Shown here: piece by piece, positions 8,715 through 16,996 of the stretch
Position numbering within the stretch: the stretch's first letter is position 1
How the letters are laid out: each line of letters opens with the position of its first letter
DNA from: Prevotella aff. ruminicola Tc2-24
GTDB lineage: Bacteria; Bacteroidota; Bacteroidia; Bacteroidales; Bacteroidaceae
Length of the DNA stretch: 64,000 bases
Direction of reading: 5' to 3'
NCBI RefSeq assembly: GCF_900110895.1
Contig: NZ_FOIQ01000002.1
Coordinates: 416,353 to 480,352, forward strand
Program-made: the position numbers and the translations under genes
The notes under the pieces: model-generated
Told to the model about the DNA's origin: nothing
The model's input: the letters and a program-made list of their open reading frames with translations, nothing else
Database searches by the model: none

Positions 8715-9698
8715 ATGATTAATCCGTTGTCTCTGTTATTTGGTTGGGTGCTCGACCTTGTTCTCGGTGATCCACAGAGGATACGGTTAAGGGGACACAG
8801 TCGGGGAGTGCGGTTACCGCATCCTGTGGTGTGCTTTGGACGGATGATTTCGTTCTGTGAGTATCGGTTCAATAAGGGACGCTTTCGCAAATTGAAGGGC
8901 GCTGTGGTGGCAGTTACTTTAATCCTTTTGGTTTTTGGAGTGATGTGGGCTCTCAGAGAGCTGTTTAGTATGTTCACAATACCTCTTAGTGATGGTACCC
9001 GGCAACCTGTGCTCTTCTATCTCTTTGATATGCTGTTGGTTTTCTACTGTCTGGCTGGCACGACGCTCATTCGGGAGGTACGTCAGGTATTTCTCGCCCT
9101 CGACCGGTCGTTAGACGAGGGGCGACGGCAGGTGGCTCGTATTGTGGGACGCGACACGTCGGAGCTCTCTGCCCAGGAAGTGATGACTGCAGCCCTCGAG
9201 ACTCTTGCAGAGAATCTTAGTGATGGGGTGGTCGCCCCACTATTTTGGTTGGCTCTATTAGGAACACCTGGTATGCTGACCTATAAGATGGTGAATACGC
9301 TTGATTCGATGATTGGCTACCGTACGAAGCGTTATAGAGCGTTTGGTTGTTGGGCCGCCTATATCGATGATGTGGCCAACTATCTCCCTGCCCGTCTTAC
9401 GGCCTTATTGATGATTCTTGTGTCGGGAAGGCTTGACTTGTTGTCATTTGTTTGGTGCAATGGTAGTAACCATGCCTCACCCAACAGCGGCTATCCGGAA
9501 GCCGCTCTTGCCGGAATCCTTGATTGTCGTTTTGGTGGTCCTCATTATTATTTTGGCGAACTTTTCTATAAACCTTATATTGGTGATCATGATCGTCTGT
9601 TGACGAAAGAAGATATGCTGATTGCTGTTCGCATCAATCGGATGACAGAGGTATGGATGGTTGGTTTAGTCGCGTTGACATCATGGATTTGTTGTTAA
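8715..9698 (+). CDS. cbiB: Adenosylcobinamide-phosphate synthase (CbiB/CobD)
   Basis: A 327-residue polytopic inner-membrane protein. It begins with the hallmark LLFGWVLDLVLGDPQR and HPVVCFGRMI. It contains ETLAENLSDGVVAPLFW, MVNTLDSMIGYR and HASPNSGYPEAA, all CbiB signatures. It joins aminopropanol (or its phosphate) to adenosylcobyric acid. It converges on cobS: the two coding ends overlap by 18 bp (9681-9698). Together with the opposite-strand cobC-U-T-S genes it covers nucleotide-loop assembly; no corrin-ring genes are in the window. Confidence 0.95.
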   Translation: MINPLSLLFGWVLDLVLGDPQRIRLRGHSRGVRLPHPVVCFGRMISFCEYRFNKGRFRKLKGAVVAVTLILLVFGVMWALRELFSMFTIPLSDGTRQPVLFYLFDMLLVFYCLAGTTLIREVRQVFLALDRSLDEGRRQVARIVGRDTSELSAQEVMTAALETLAENLSDGVVAPLFWLALLGTPGMLTYKMVNTLDSMIGYRTKRYRAFGCWAAYIDDVANYLPARLTALLMILVSGRLDLLSFVWCNGSNHASPNSGYPEAALAGILDCRFGGPHYYFGELFYKPYIGDHDRLLTKEDMLIAVRINRMTEVWMVGLVALTSWICC

Positions 9699-10505
9699 CG
9701 TACAGACGACCAGGCAGGTTGTCAGTTCTACCAGAAGATAGACTGCGCCGCAGCAGTCACCGGTATAGCCGTGTAGACGACGCCAGATGAGCAGGTAGAG
9801 GAAATACATTATTAGACAAGGTAAGAAGATAACCATCTCCCATGACAGGTGGGTTAGGTAGAGAAAGGTTGCCATGGGAAGCAGTCCCTGAATGGCAAGA
9901 CTGATGCCAGCCTTCCAGTCGATTTTCCTATAAACGGTTTTGGCCTTTGCTTCGTCCTCTTGTCGTGCATATGGCATCATCATAATCAGTTGGCTAGTCA
10001 CCATCTTACTATAAGGATCGGCGACAAGGATGGTTAGAGCGGCCATTTTAGGCGACATGGAGAATAGGACGGTTCCTAAGAGCAATACGTATATGAAAAG
10101 TCCTAGTACACCAAAGGTGCCGATGTGTGAGTCTTTCATGATATCTAAGATACGCTGGCGGTCAGTACCTCCGCCTCCGAAACCATCGAGAAAGTCGGCC
10201 AGTCCGTCTTCGTGAAGGGCTCCAGTCATAAGCATTCGCATGCTAATGGCGGTGATAACAGCAATAGCGTAGGGTACGACCATACTACCAAAGTAGAGTA
10301 TAGCGGCCATCGTACTGCCCGTGAGCCAACCAGTGAGCGGCCAGTGCTCGACAACTGCCTGATAACACGTTTTAGGCGGCTTGTGCAATCGCCAGAAGGG
10401 CAGACGGGTAAAGAAAATGAAGGCGGCCCAGGTACGATCGTACCAACGACAGCGTTCTGATGAGTTCTGGTCTTTTGGACGGAGTGGGTCAATATGGATC
10501 TCCAT
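9681..10505 (-). CDS. cobS: Adenosylcobinamide-GDP ribazoletransferase (cobalamin synthase)
   Basis: A 274-residue integral-membrane CobS. It has the N-terminal FIFFTRLPFW, the conserved ALHEDGLADFLDGFGGG (metal/substrate site) and several hydrophobic helices, ending in a GYTGDCCGA loop and a final helix. It joins alpha-ribazole to GDP-cobinamide, the last step of the nucleotide loop. It starts 5 nt after cobT. Its 3' end overlaps the end of the convergent cbiB gene by 18 bp. Confidence 0.95.
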   Translation of the reverse strand: MEIHIDPLRPKDQNSSERCRWYDRTWAAFIFFTRLPFWRLHKPPKTCYQAVVEHWPLTGWLTGSTMAAILYFGSMVVPYAIAVITAISMRMLMTGALHEDGLADFLDGFGGGGTDRQRILDIMKDSHIGTFGVLGLFIYVLLLGTVLFSMSPKMAALTILVADPYSKMVTSQLIMMMPYARQEDEAKAKTVYRKIDWKAGISLAIQGLLPMATFLYLTHLSWEMVIFLPCLIMYFLYLLIWRRLHGYTGDCCGAVYLLVELTTCLVVCTLTTNP

Positions 10506-10510
10506 GGTGG

Positions 10511-11563
10511 TCAGAAATATTTAGTAATTTTTGCGTGTTCAAAATGGTCCATCTCATTAATCATCCTTACGGCAGAGTCTACGATGGGAAAGGCACAGAG
10601 GGCGCCAGTTCCCTCACCGAGTCGTAAGCCCAGATTGAGTAAAGCTTTTACCTGAAGAATGTCAAGCATCTTCTTGTGTCCGTTCTCGTCACCACAGTGG
10701 GTAAAGATCATGTACTCCTTAGCGGTTGGATAGAGTTGGATGGCGGCCAAAGCGCAGGCCGTCATGATGAATCCGTCTATCAATATGATAAGGCGTTGCT
10801 CTGCGGCGCGAAGCATGGCACCGATGGCAGCAACCATCTCGTAGCCGCCGAAATAGGCGATGATATCTTCCACAGAAAACGAAGTAACGGTATTGTCAGT
10901 TAGGAAGTGGTTGACGGCCCGTTTCAGTAATTGTTGTTTGAGGTAGACCCCTTCTGTGGCTAGACCGGCTCCGGCACCGATGCATGTCTCGAGAGGTAAC
11001 TGTCCGAACAGACTCATCCAGATACTTGACGGAGAGGTGTTGGCAATACCCATCTCGCCGATAGAAAGGATGGTACAGCCATCAGCGATGCAGTCGTCAA
11101 CCAGGTTACTACCTATGCGGATGGCTTGGTCGAACTCCTCGGTTGTCATGGCAGGTTCATAGAGAAAATTTCGGGTGCCGCGGGCAATCTTACGATGAAT
11201 AATACCATCAATGCCACTCAGGTCATGGTCGACGCCGACATCAATAATACGTAGCTTGAAACCGTGTTGGCGACAGAACATGTTAACCCCGCCACCGCCA
11301 TGGGTGAAATTAATCATCTGCTGCCACGTCACTTCGCGTGGTGAGATACTGACCCCCTCGCGTTCGATGCCGTGGTCACCGCCGAACAGCAGATGGCAAG
11401 GTGAAAGAAGCTTTGGTGTGAGAGTCTGTTGGATAAGACAGATCTGCATGGCTAACGTCTCCAACCTGCCGAGTGAACCCTTGGGTTTGTTCAGGTTGTC
11501 AATCTTTGTCTGGATTGCCGGACGCATAGACTTGTCGGGCATCTGGATATTGAAGGTCCTCAT
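10511..11563 (-). CDS. cobT: Nicotinate-nucleotide--dimethylbenzimidazole phosphoribosyltransferase
   Basis: A 350-residue CobT of normal length. Visible motifs are KPKGSLGRLE near the N-terminus (substrate site), FGGDHGIEREGVS, GEMGIANTSPSS and the C-terminal GLRLGEGTGA with a late catalytic Glu. It makes alpha-ribazole phosphate from a lower-ligand base and nicotinate mononucleotide. Its ATG overlaps the cobU stop by an ATGA junction (11560-11563), so the two are translationally coupled. Confidence 0.96.
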   Translation of the reverse strand: MRTFNIQMPDKSMRPAIQTKIDNLNKPKGSLGRLETLAMQICLIQQTLTPKLLSPCHLLFGGDHGIEREGVSISPREVTWQQMINFTHGGGGVNMFCRQHGFKLRIIDVGVDHDLSGIDGIIHRKIARGTRNFLYEPAMTTEEFDQAIRIGSNLVDDCIADGCTILSIGEMGIANTSPSSIWMSLFGQLPLETCIGAGAGLATEGVYLKQQLLKRAVNHFLTDNTVTSFSVEDIIAYFGGYEMVAAIGAMLRAAEQRLIILIDGFIMTACALAAIQLYPTAKEYMIFTHCGDENGHKKMLDILQVKALLNLGLRLGEGTGALCAFPIVDSAVRMINEMDHFEHAKITKYF

Positions 11564-12066
11564 TTGATTTTTATTGGTATTCCACTGATCATCAGAATAA
11601 CCTCGTTAGCTTTTTGGGCGATATATTGGTTAATCCAGCCTTCGAGATCCGTGAATTTCCTCTGTATGGCATTCTCACTCACACCGCCACTGCCAATCTC
11701 GTTGGTAACGAAGATAAAAGTAGCATCGTGGTCGGTGAAGCGGTCAATTTCTTCTTTGACGGTCTTGAGTGTTTGGTCAACATCAGAGGTTTTGTAAAAG
11801 AAATTCGTCAACCATAACGTCACGCAGTCGATTACTACCACGTGTCCCGTAAGGTCATGTCGACTTAGGTACATCTCTTCTTCGATATTCGTCCACTGGG
11901 GACCGCGTCGTTGCTGATGTTTCCGCACCCGTTCGCGGAACTCATCATCCCAGAGATGTGCAGTGGCCAGATAGACGGGATGAGGCGACAGACGGAGTGC
12001 TAGTTCCTCTGCATGACGACTCTTGCCAGATCGTTGGCCGCCGGTAATCATAATGATCTTTTTCAT
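11560..12066 (-). CDS. cobU: Adenosylcobinamide kinase / adenosylcobinamide-phosphate guanylyltransferase
   Basis: About 168 residues from the ATG at 12066, which places the P-loop ITGGQRSGKSRHAEELAL at the N-terminus as in all CobU proteins. The longer frame back to 12111 has no family support. Further motifs are VYLATA, RRGPQW and VVIDCVTLWLTN. EIGSGG near residue 125 is the conserved guanine-binding region. It phosphorylates cobinamide and adds GMP. The start overlaps the cobC stop as ATGA (12063-12066). Confidence 0.95.
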   Translation of the reverse strand: MKKIIMITGGQRSGKSRHAEELALRLSPHPVYLATAHLWDDEFRERVRKHQQRRGPQWTNIEEEMYLSRHDLTGHVVVIDCVTLWLTNFFYKTSDVDQTLKTVKEEIDRFTDHDATFIFVTNEIGSGGVSENAIQRKFTDLEGWINQYIAQKANEVILMISGIPIKIK

Positions 12067-12593
12067 ATCGTGATCTTTTCTATTCCACCATAATCTACCA
12101 AGTTGTTCCATGTCTCTTGCTCAGTGAATAGTCCTGCATAGAGCCCTGCACAAAGCAGCACACCCCCATGGGCAAAGACTGCGATGCGTCGGTAGGGTTT
12201 TGTCTTTACTTCGTCGAGAAATGTCGCCACTCTCTGGTAAAGCATGGTAAAGCTCTCGCCTCCGGGTGTCGGCAGGTGCATATAGTCCTTATACCAAGCA
12301 TCAAGGCGAGGATCCTTGATTTCATCAAACATCTGCATCTCCCATACGCCCATCGACATTTCCATAATTCGGTCATCGAGCACGGGCTTTTTATACCCGC
12401 AGTATACTGCCAACAGTCGTGCTCGCGTTAACGGTGACGAAAAGACCTGATCGAAGGGTAGGTGTCGTGACAGATTCAGCTTCGTAACGGCAGCCTCTTG
12501 TTCGAAAGTGTCGGCTACTGCCACGTCTGTTTGTCCATAGCACATTCCCTTAGGAACATTCACTCGGGTATGTCTGACCAATACGACTTCCAT
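12063..12593 (-). CDS. cobC: Alpha-ribazole phosphatase family protein (histidine phosphatase)
   Basis: About 176 residues starting at MEVVLVRHTRVN (ATG at 12593), with the histidine-phosphatase RHT motif at the very N-terminus. FSSPLTRA is the second signature, and the late VFAHGGVLL holds the second catalytic histidine. It would dephosphorylate alpha-ribazole phosphate before CobS. It is first in the minus-strand order cobC-cobU-cobT-cobS. A more general phosphatase role cannot be excluded, but the operon supports CobC. Confidence 0.9.
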   Translation of the reverse strand: MEVVLVRHTRVNVPKGMCYGQTDVAVADTFEQEAAVTKLNLSRHLPFDQVFSSPLTRARLLAVYCGYKKPVLDDRIMEMSMGVWEMQMFDEIKDPRLDAWYKDYMHLPTPGGESFTMLYQRVATFLDEVKTKPYRRIAVFAHGGVLLCAGLYAGLFTEQETWNNLVDYGGIEKITI

Positions 12594-12611
12594 TTTATTA
12601 GATGTTTGCTG

Positions 12612-12640
12612 CAAAGTTACGAAAAAAATGATTATCTTTG
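12612..12640. promoter_or_regulatory. Overlapping divergent promoters between cobC and the GH8 gene
   Basis: On the minus strand TAACTTTG (12619-12612) lies 18 nt before the cobC ATG. On the plus strand TATCTTTG (12633-12640) lies 71 nt before the GH8 gene. Both fit TAnnTTTG and sit within 29 bp. Neither has a clean TTTG at the ideal distance. Confidence 0.5.
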
Positions 12641-12711
12641 CAGCCATTATTAGGAAAATAATTGTAGAAGGGATAAACCTAAACACATTCTGACATCAAC
12701 TATTTAAAAAA

Positions 12712-14061
12712 ATGAAGAAATCAATTATTCTAGCATCACTGATGATGCTGACCATCCAAATGATGGCGCTCACGCCTTGGAAAAAAGGTGGATTTGAAAC
12801 CGGCCAGTACCGAAATCTCTTTGTGGAGATGGGTTATAAACAGGTCGATGTCGACGCGAAACTGAAGACTGTGTTCGACGATGTATTCCGTGGCCCTAAC
12901 AAGGTTTATTTCGAGGTGGGCGATACGATGGGCTATGTTTCTGACGTGAAAAACCACGACGCACGTACCGAGGGAATGTCATATGGGATGATGATCGCAG
13001 TGCAGTTCGGTGAGAAGGATATCTTTGACCGTCTGTGGCGATGGAGTAAGAAGTATATGCAGCATCAGGATGGCAACCGTAAAGGCTACTTCGCATGGAG
13101 TTGTAAGACCGATGGAACACATAATGCAGAGGGCGCAGCCTCCGACGGAGAACTCTATTTCATTACCTCATTGATTTTCGCCTCGAATCGTTGGGGAAAC
13201 GATACCGGCATCAACTACAAGGCAGAGGCACAGCACATCCTTGATTGCATTCAACCCAAAGAGTATGAGCCAGAGCCTCGTCATGGTGGATTTCCTGGCT
13301 TTGGTCCCCAGCAGACAGGTCCGCAGAAGATGTACCTGATTGATCCTGAGACACAGCTGATTACCTTTACACCTGATGGTTTCGGGCAGCGCTATACCGA
13401 TCCTAGTTATCATATCCCTGCTTTCTACGAAGTATGGGCGAAGTGGGCAGACGACGGGCGTAGTGACTACTGGAAAGAGTGTGCCCAGAAAAGTCGTGAG
13501 TTTCTGCACAAGGCCATCAATGAGCAGACGGGCCTGAATGCCGACATGTGTCAGTATGATGGTAGTGAGATGCAGATGCCTCGTTTCCCAGGCGTGTCTC
13601 AGAATCAGCAGGGCGCACCCCGTCGTTTCGGTAACAATAATTTCCGCTATGATTCATGGCGTGTACCGATGAACATCACTCTTGACTACGAGTGGAGCTG
13701 TGCTGACGGTGAGTGGCAGCGCCAATATGGCGAGAAGATCCAGAACTTTCTCTATAGTCAAGGTGTTGACACATTTGTCGATCAGTATCGAGTTGATGGA
13801 TCGCTCCCCGAAGGCGATGAGATTCTGCAGGCTGGTGGTTATCGGAAACTACGTCATAGTATTGGTCTCGTGGCGACGTCTGCCGCTGCGTCGATAATGT
13901 GTGGTCATGATAAAAGCAAGGAATTCGTGGATGCTCTTTGGAATGCCAAACACGAACCTTTCGACGATGGTTATTTCGATGCTTATTATGATGGTCTGCT
14001 TCGCCTTTTTGCCTTTATGCACCTGAGTGGTAATTATCGGATAATCGTACCCCAGAGATAG
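12712..14061 (+). CDS. Glycoside hydrolase family 8 (xylanase / exo-oligoxylanase type), secreted
   Basis: A 449-residue protein with an N-terminal signal peptide. The GH8 general-acid glutamate is Glu87 in RTEGMSYGM. A second family block is EGAASDGELYF, with Asp145. The enzyme should cleave beta-1,4-xylan or xylo-oligosaccharides. GH8 also contains endoglucanases and chitosanases, but the overall look (LTPWKKGGFETGQYRNLF start, WDAR-type barrel repeats) resembles reducing-end xylose-releasing and xylanase members. It stands alone, followed by a hairpin, with no SusC/D beside it. Confidence 0.85.
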   Translation: MKKSIILASLMMLTIQMMALTPWKKGGFETGQYRNLFVEMGYKQVDVDAKLKTVFDDVFRGPNKVYFEVGDTMGYVSDVKNHDARTEGMSYGMMIAVQFGEKDIFDRLWRWSKKYMQHQDGNRKGYFAWSCKTDGTHNAEGAASDGELYFITSLIFASNRWGNDTGINYKAEAQHILDCIQPKEYEPEPRHGGFPGFGPQQTGPQKMYLIDPETQLITFTPDGFGQRYTDPSYHIPAFYEVWAKWADDGRSDYWKECAQKSREFLHKAINEQTGLNADMCQYDGSEMQMPRFPGVSQNQQGAPRRFGNNNFRYDSWRVPMNITLDYEWSCADGEWQRQYGEKIQNFLYSQGVDTFVDQYRVDGSLPEGDEILQAGGYRKLRHSIGLVATSAAASIMCGHDKSKEFVDALWNAKHEPFDDGYFDAYYDGLLRLFAFMHLSGNYRIIVPQR

Positions 14062-14088
14062 CGAACGGACAGTTGTTCTTCCAACGAG

Positions 14089-14128
14089 CAAGAGTCACAA
14101 AGGAGAAATAGTTCCCTTGTGGCTCTTG
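14089..14128 (+). terminator. Probable terminator after the GH8 gene
   Basis: A 15-bp imperfect stem (14089-14103 with 14114-14128; one mismatch and one G-T pair) with a 10-nt loop, followed by TTGTTATTTG. The tail is only moderately T-rich. Confidence 0.6.
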
Positions 14129-14275
14129 TTGTTATTTGCTCGATATGATGAAAAGTAGATATCTGACGAAAAAGTAATGGTATTGCAACTATTTGGATAC
14201 TCATCTCGTCTAATAAAGACAAGGAGTATTGGTAAGTAAGAGTTTTTTTGCAACCGAGTTGCACTTATTATACCC

Positions 14276-14283
14276 TACTTTTG
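14276..14283 (+). promoter_or_regulatory. Probable -7 promoter element of TonB-receptor gene
   Basis: TACTTTTG 122 nt before the ATG fits TAnnTTTG. The rest of the 343-base gap between the GH8 and receptor genes holds the terminator above and a small GCAAC/GTTGC hairpin near 14251-14263. No gene was seen in it. Confidence 0.5.
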
Positions 14284-14404
14284 CAGACAGAAATATTGTT
14301 AGGCTATTGCCTGATAGTATAGTGTCTGGAGAGATGCATGTCAGAAAAAAGTAATAGAAGGATTTAGCAAAGTAACACATAAACGAAACATTAATTAAGA
14401 AAGA

Positions 14405-16765
14405 ATGAAAAGATTGTTTTCTATAGCAGCTATAATAACGATGCTGCTGTTCCCTATGGTGGCAGGGGCACAAGCCACACAGACAATCCGTGGGCAAGTG
14501 AACGATGTGGCATCGGGAGAGCCGATGATTGGTGTGACAATTCAGGTTGACAATGACTGCAGTACCGCTACCGTCTCTGATATGAACGGAAACTTTGTCA
14601 TAATGAAAGTGCCTGTTGGACGACATTCCATAAAGGCTAGTTATGTAGGCTATGAGCCGGTGGTACTTAAGGAACAGTTGCTTTCTTCAGGAAAAGAAAT
14701 GGTGTTGAATCTCCAGATGCGAGAACGTGTATCCACTCTTCACGAGATTGTCGTAAAACCACGTGTGAACAAACAGATGCCACTCAATGAGATGGCGCAA
14801 GTGGGCGCACGTATGTTCAGTGTGGAAGAGGCCAATCGTTATGCTGGTGGTATGGCCGATCCTGCTCGTACAGCCTCGATGTTCGCGGGTGTGGCCTCTG
14901 GTGGTGCTACGAATGGCATCAGTATCCACGGTAACTCGCCACAGATGTTACAGTGGCGTGTGGAGGGCGTTGAGGTGAATAATCCCAACCACTTCGCGGA
15001 TATCTCGGAGGCAGGTGGTGGAATCTTTACCTCTCTCAATGGTACGGTGCTGGCCAACAGCGACTTCCTCACAGGTGCTATGCCGGCAGAGTTTGGTAAT
15101 GCTTTGTCTGGAGCGTTCGATATGAAGATGCGTGTGGGAAATAATACGAAGTACGAACATACCGTTCAAGTGGGTACCCTAGGTGTTGATGTCGCCTCAG
15201 AGGGACCGTTGGGTAGGAATTCAAAAGCCTCGTACCTCGTGAATTACCGCTATAGTTTTCTTGAACTTGCAAAGAAGATGCATGCTATCAATATGGACAA
15301 GGAGACAATCGACTATCAGGATCTGAGCTTCAAGCTGAACTTCCCCACTACCCATGCAGGCACATTCTCTGTATGGTTTACGAGTCTGATTGATAACTAC
15401 GAAAATAAGGTGCCAGAATTGTCGGAGAGAGAGACGTTGTGGGACACGAACGATTCATGGTCGCGTCAGCGTAACTGGGCAACAGGATTGACGCATATCT
15501 ACCGTTTCCGTGCGGGAAGTACTCTGCGCACTAGCATCGCCTATACGGGAAGTTATACCAAATTAGGAGTGAACGACTATGATGAGCAGCTCAACAAGAT
15601 GCCCGACATGGCTGGTCGTAACAAGTCATGGAATATCATCACCAGTATACAACATCAGCATAAGTTCTCCTCACGTTACACCATGCAGAATGGTTTCGAA
15701 CACCAGCATATGGATTTCTGTACAAAGCTTGATCATATTAGTATCGTAGGTGGTCCGTTATATCGTGTCTACGAGTCGGACGGGAATACGGGGCTGACCC
15801 GTTTTTATACTAACCATAAGGTTTCTATCAGTAGTCGCCTCTCAACTGTGGCTGGTGTCAATGTGATGTGGTTCAATCTCAATAATCAGTGGAGCGTAGA
15901 ACCTCGTTTCAGTGTACAGTATAAGACATCTCCTTTGAGCACATTCTCTGTGGCTTATGCACAGAATAGTCGTAAGGAGGCGACGGATGCTTACTTCGTA
16001 CTATTGCCGGATGCTCAGTCTGGATGTCCTTCTCCTAATAAGAATCTCGGTCTTACCCGTTCGCACTATGTCTCTGCATCGTTTGCTCAGCGTTTGGGAG
16101 ATAATGCCATGATGAAGATTGAACCTTATTGGCAGTATCTCTTTGATGTGCCTGTAGAAGAAGGCACAACCTATTCTATTATCAACCACCGTAAGTTCTT
16201 TCAGGACAAAGCACTAGTCAACACGGGAGCAGGCCGCAACTACGGTATCGACTTCACGTTGGAACGCTATCTGAAGGACGGTTTTTATGGCATGCTGACA
16301 GCAACGGTATTCAAGTCGGAATACCGTGATGCCCAGAGAGTGTGGCATCATACGCGTCTCGATCGTGGCTATATCGCCAACCTCTTAGGTGGTAAAGAGT
16401 GGATGGTTGGTCGGAATCATAAGAATGTCTTTGGTCTCAATGGCCGATTAACTCTGATGGGTGGTGAGCGATATACGCCAATGCCAGAGGGGTTCACCTA
16501 TGAAGATGTCGTGTCGCGTCCTGATAGATCAATTCCTGAAGATGGTGATCATCCATACAGCAAGCAGATGAAAGGTGTAAATGTGGGCTATGCCTTCTCT
16601 GTGAAGTATACGTTCAATGGCAGGAAGACGGCTCATCACTTTATCTTGGAGTATCTTGGAATACGCTCCTTCCAAGGGCAAACTTTCGACATCCGAACGC
16701 ATGAAATTGTAGATAAGTTCACGTCGCTTACTTTCCCGAATATTGCCTATAGGGTGGATTTCTAA
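14405..16765 (+). CDS. TonB-dependent outer-membrane receptor with carboxypeptidase-like N-terminal domain
   Basis: A 786-residue protein with a signal peptide ending near AGAQA. A carboxypeptidase-regulatory-like domain covers residues about 25-110 (IRGQVNDVASGEPMIGVTI, then GYEPV). A plug region with the conserved SIHGNSPQMLQWRVEGVEV-type stretch follows, then many alternating beta strands ending in an aromatic residue (YRVDF), as expected for a 22-strand barrel. It takes up an unidentified ligand with TonB energy. No SusD partner is adjacent, so it is not a SusC-type transporter. Confidence 0.9.
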   Translation: MKRLFSIAAIITMLLFPMVAGAQATQTIRGQVNDVASGEPMIGVTIQVDNDCSTATVSDMNGNFVIMKVPVGRHSIKASYVGYEPVVLKEQLLSSGKEMVLNLQMRERVSTLHEIVVKPRVNKQMPLNEMAQVGARMFSVEEANRYAGGMADPARTASMFAGVASGGATNGISIHGNSPQMLQWRVEGVEVNNPNHFADISEAGGGIFTSLNGTVLANSDFLTGAMPAEFGNALSGAFDMKMRVGNNTKYEHTVQVGTLGVDVASEGPLGRNSKASYLVNYRYSFLELAKKMHAINMDKETIDYQDLSFKLNFPTTHAGTFSVWFTSLIDNYENKVPELSERETLWDTNDSWSRQRNWATGLTHIYRFRAGSTLRTSIAYTGSYTKLGVNDYDEQLNKMPDMAGRNKSWNIITSIQHQHKFSSRYTMQNGFEHQHMDFCTKLDHISIVGGPLYRVYESDGNTGLTRFYTNHKVSISSRLSTVAGVNVMWFNLNNQWSVEPRFSVQYKTSPLSTFSVAYAQNSRKEATDAYFVLLPDAQSGCPSPNKNLGLTRSHYVSASFAQRLGDNAMMKIEPYWQYLFDVPVEEGTTYSIINHRKFFQDKALVNTGAGRNYGIDFTLERYLKDGFYGMLTATVFKSEYRDAQRVWHHTRLDRGYIANLLGGKEWMVGRNHKNVFGLNGRLTLMGGERYTPMPEGFTYEDVVSRPDRSIPEDGDHPYSKQMKGVNVGYAFSVKYTFNGRKTAHHFILEYLGIRSFQGQTFDIRTHEIVDKFTSLTFPNIAYRVDF

Positions 16766-16785
16766 GTCTTGTGTGTTGGAGAAAT

Positions 16786-16826
16786 AAAAGAGCCCCGCAA
16801 ATGAACATCATTTGCGGGGCTCTTTT
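16786..16826. terminator. Strong bidirectional terminator
   Basis: A perfect 18-bp stem (16786-16803 with 16809-16826) around a 5-nt loop. It has a GC core and A/T runs on both sides, so it can end transcripts from the receptor gene (plus) and from the tRNA (minus). Confidence 0.92.
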
Positions 16827-16831
16827 ATGAG

Positions 16832-16905
16832 TGTCGACACTTGGATTCGGACCAAGGACCCCCACCATGTCAAGGTGATACTCTAACCAGCTGAGCTATG
16901 CCGAC
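16832..16905 (-). tRNA. tRNA-Val (anticodon GAC)
   Basis: On the minus strand a full cloverleaf can be drawn: acceptor GTCGGCA with TGTCGAC, D-arm AGCTCAGCTGGTTAGAGT, anticodon stem TCACC/GGTGG around loop TTGACAT (anticodon GAC), and T-arm with GGTCCGAATCC. The CCA end is not encoded. The gene lies between the bidirectional terminator and the thioredoxin-fold gene. Confidence 0.95.
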
Positions 16906-16996
16906 TTTTCTTTTTTGTGGGTGCAAAGGTAATGAAAAGGTTTCATATATGCAAGAAAAAGTTTTTTTTTCTTGCATATATGAACAGATTCTTTCT

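Noticed and set aside
14210..14626. 138-residue minus-strand frame across the receptor promoter
   Set aside because: Covers the promoter and start of the plus-strand receptor gene; His/Cys-rich without motif.
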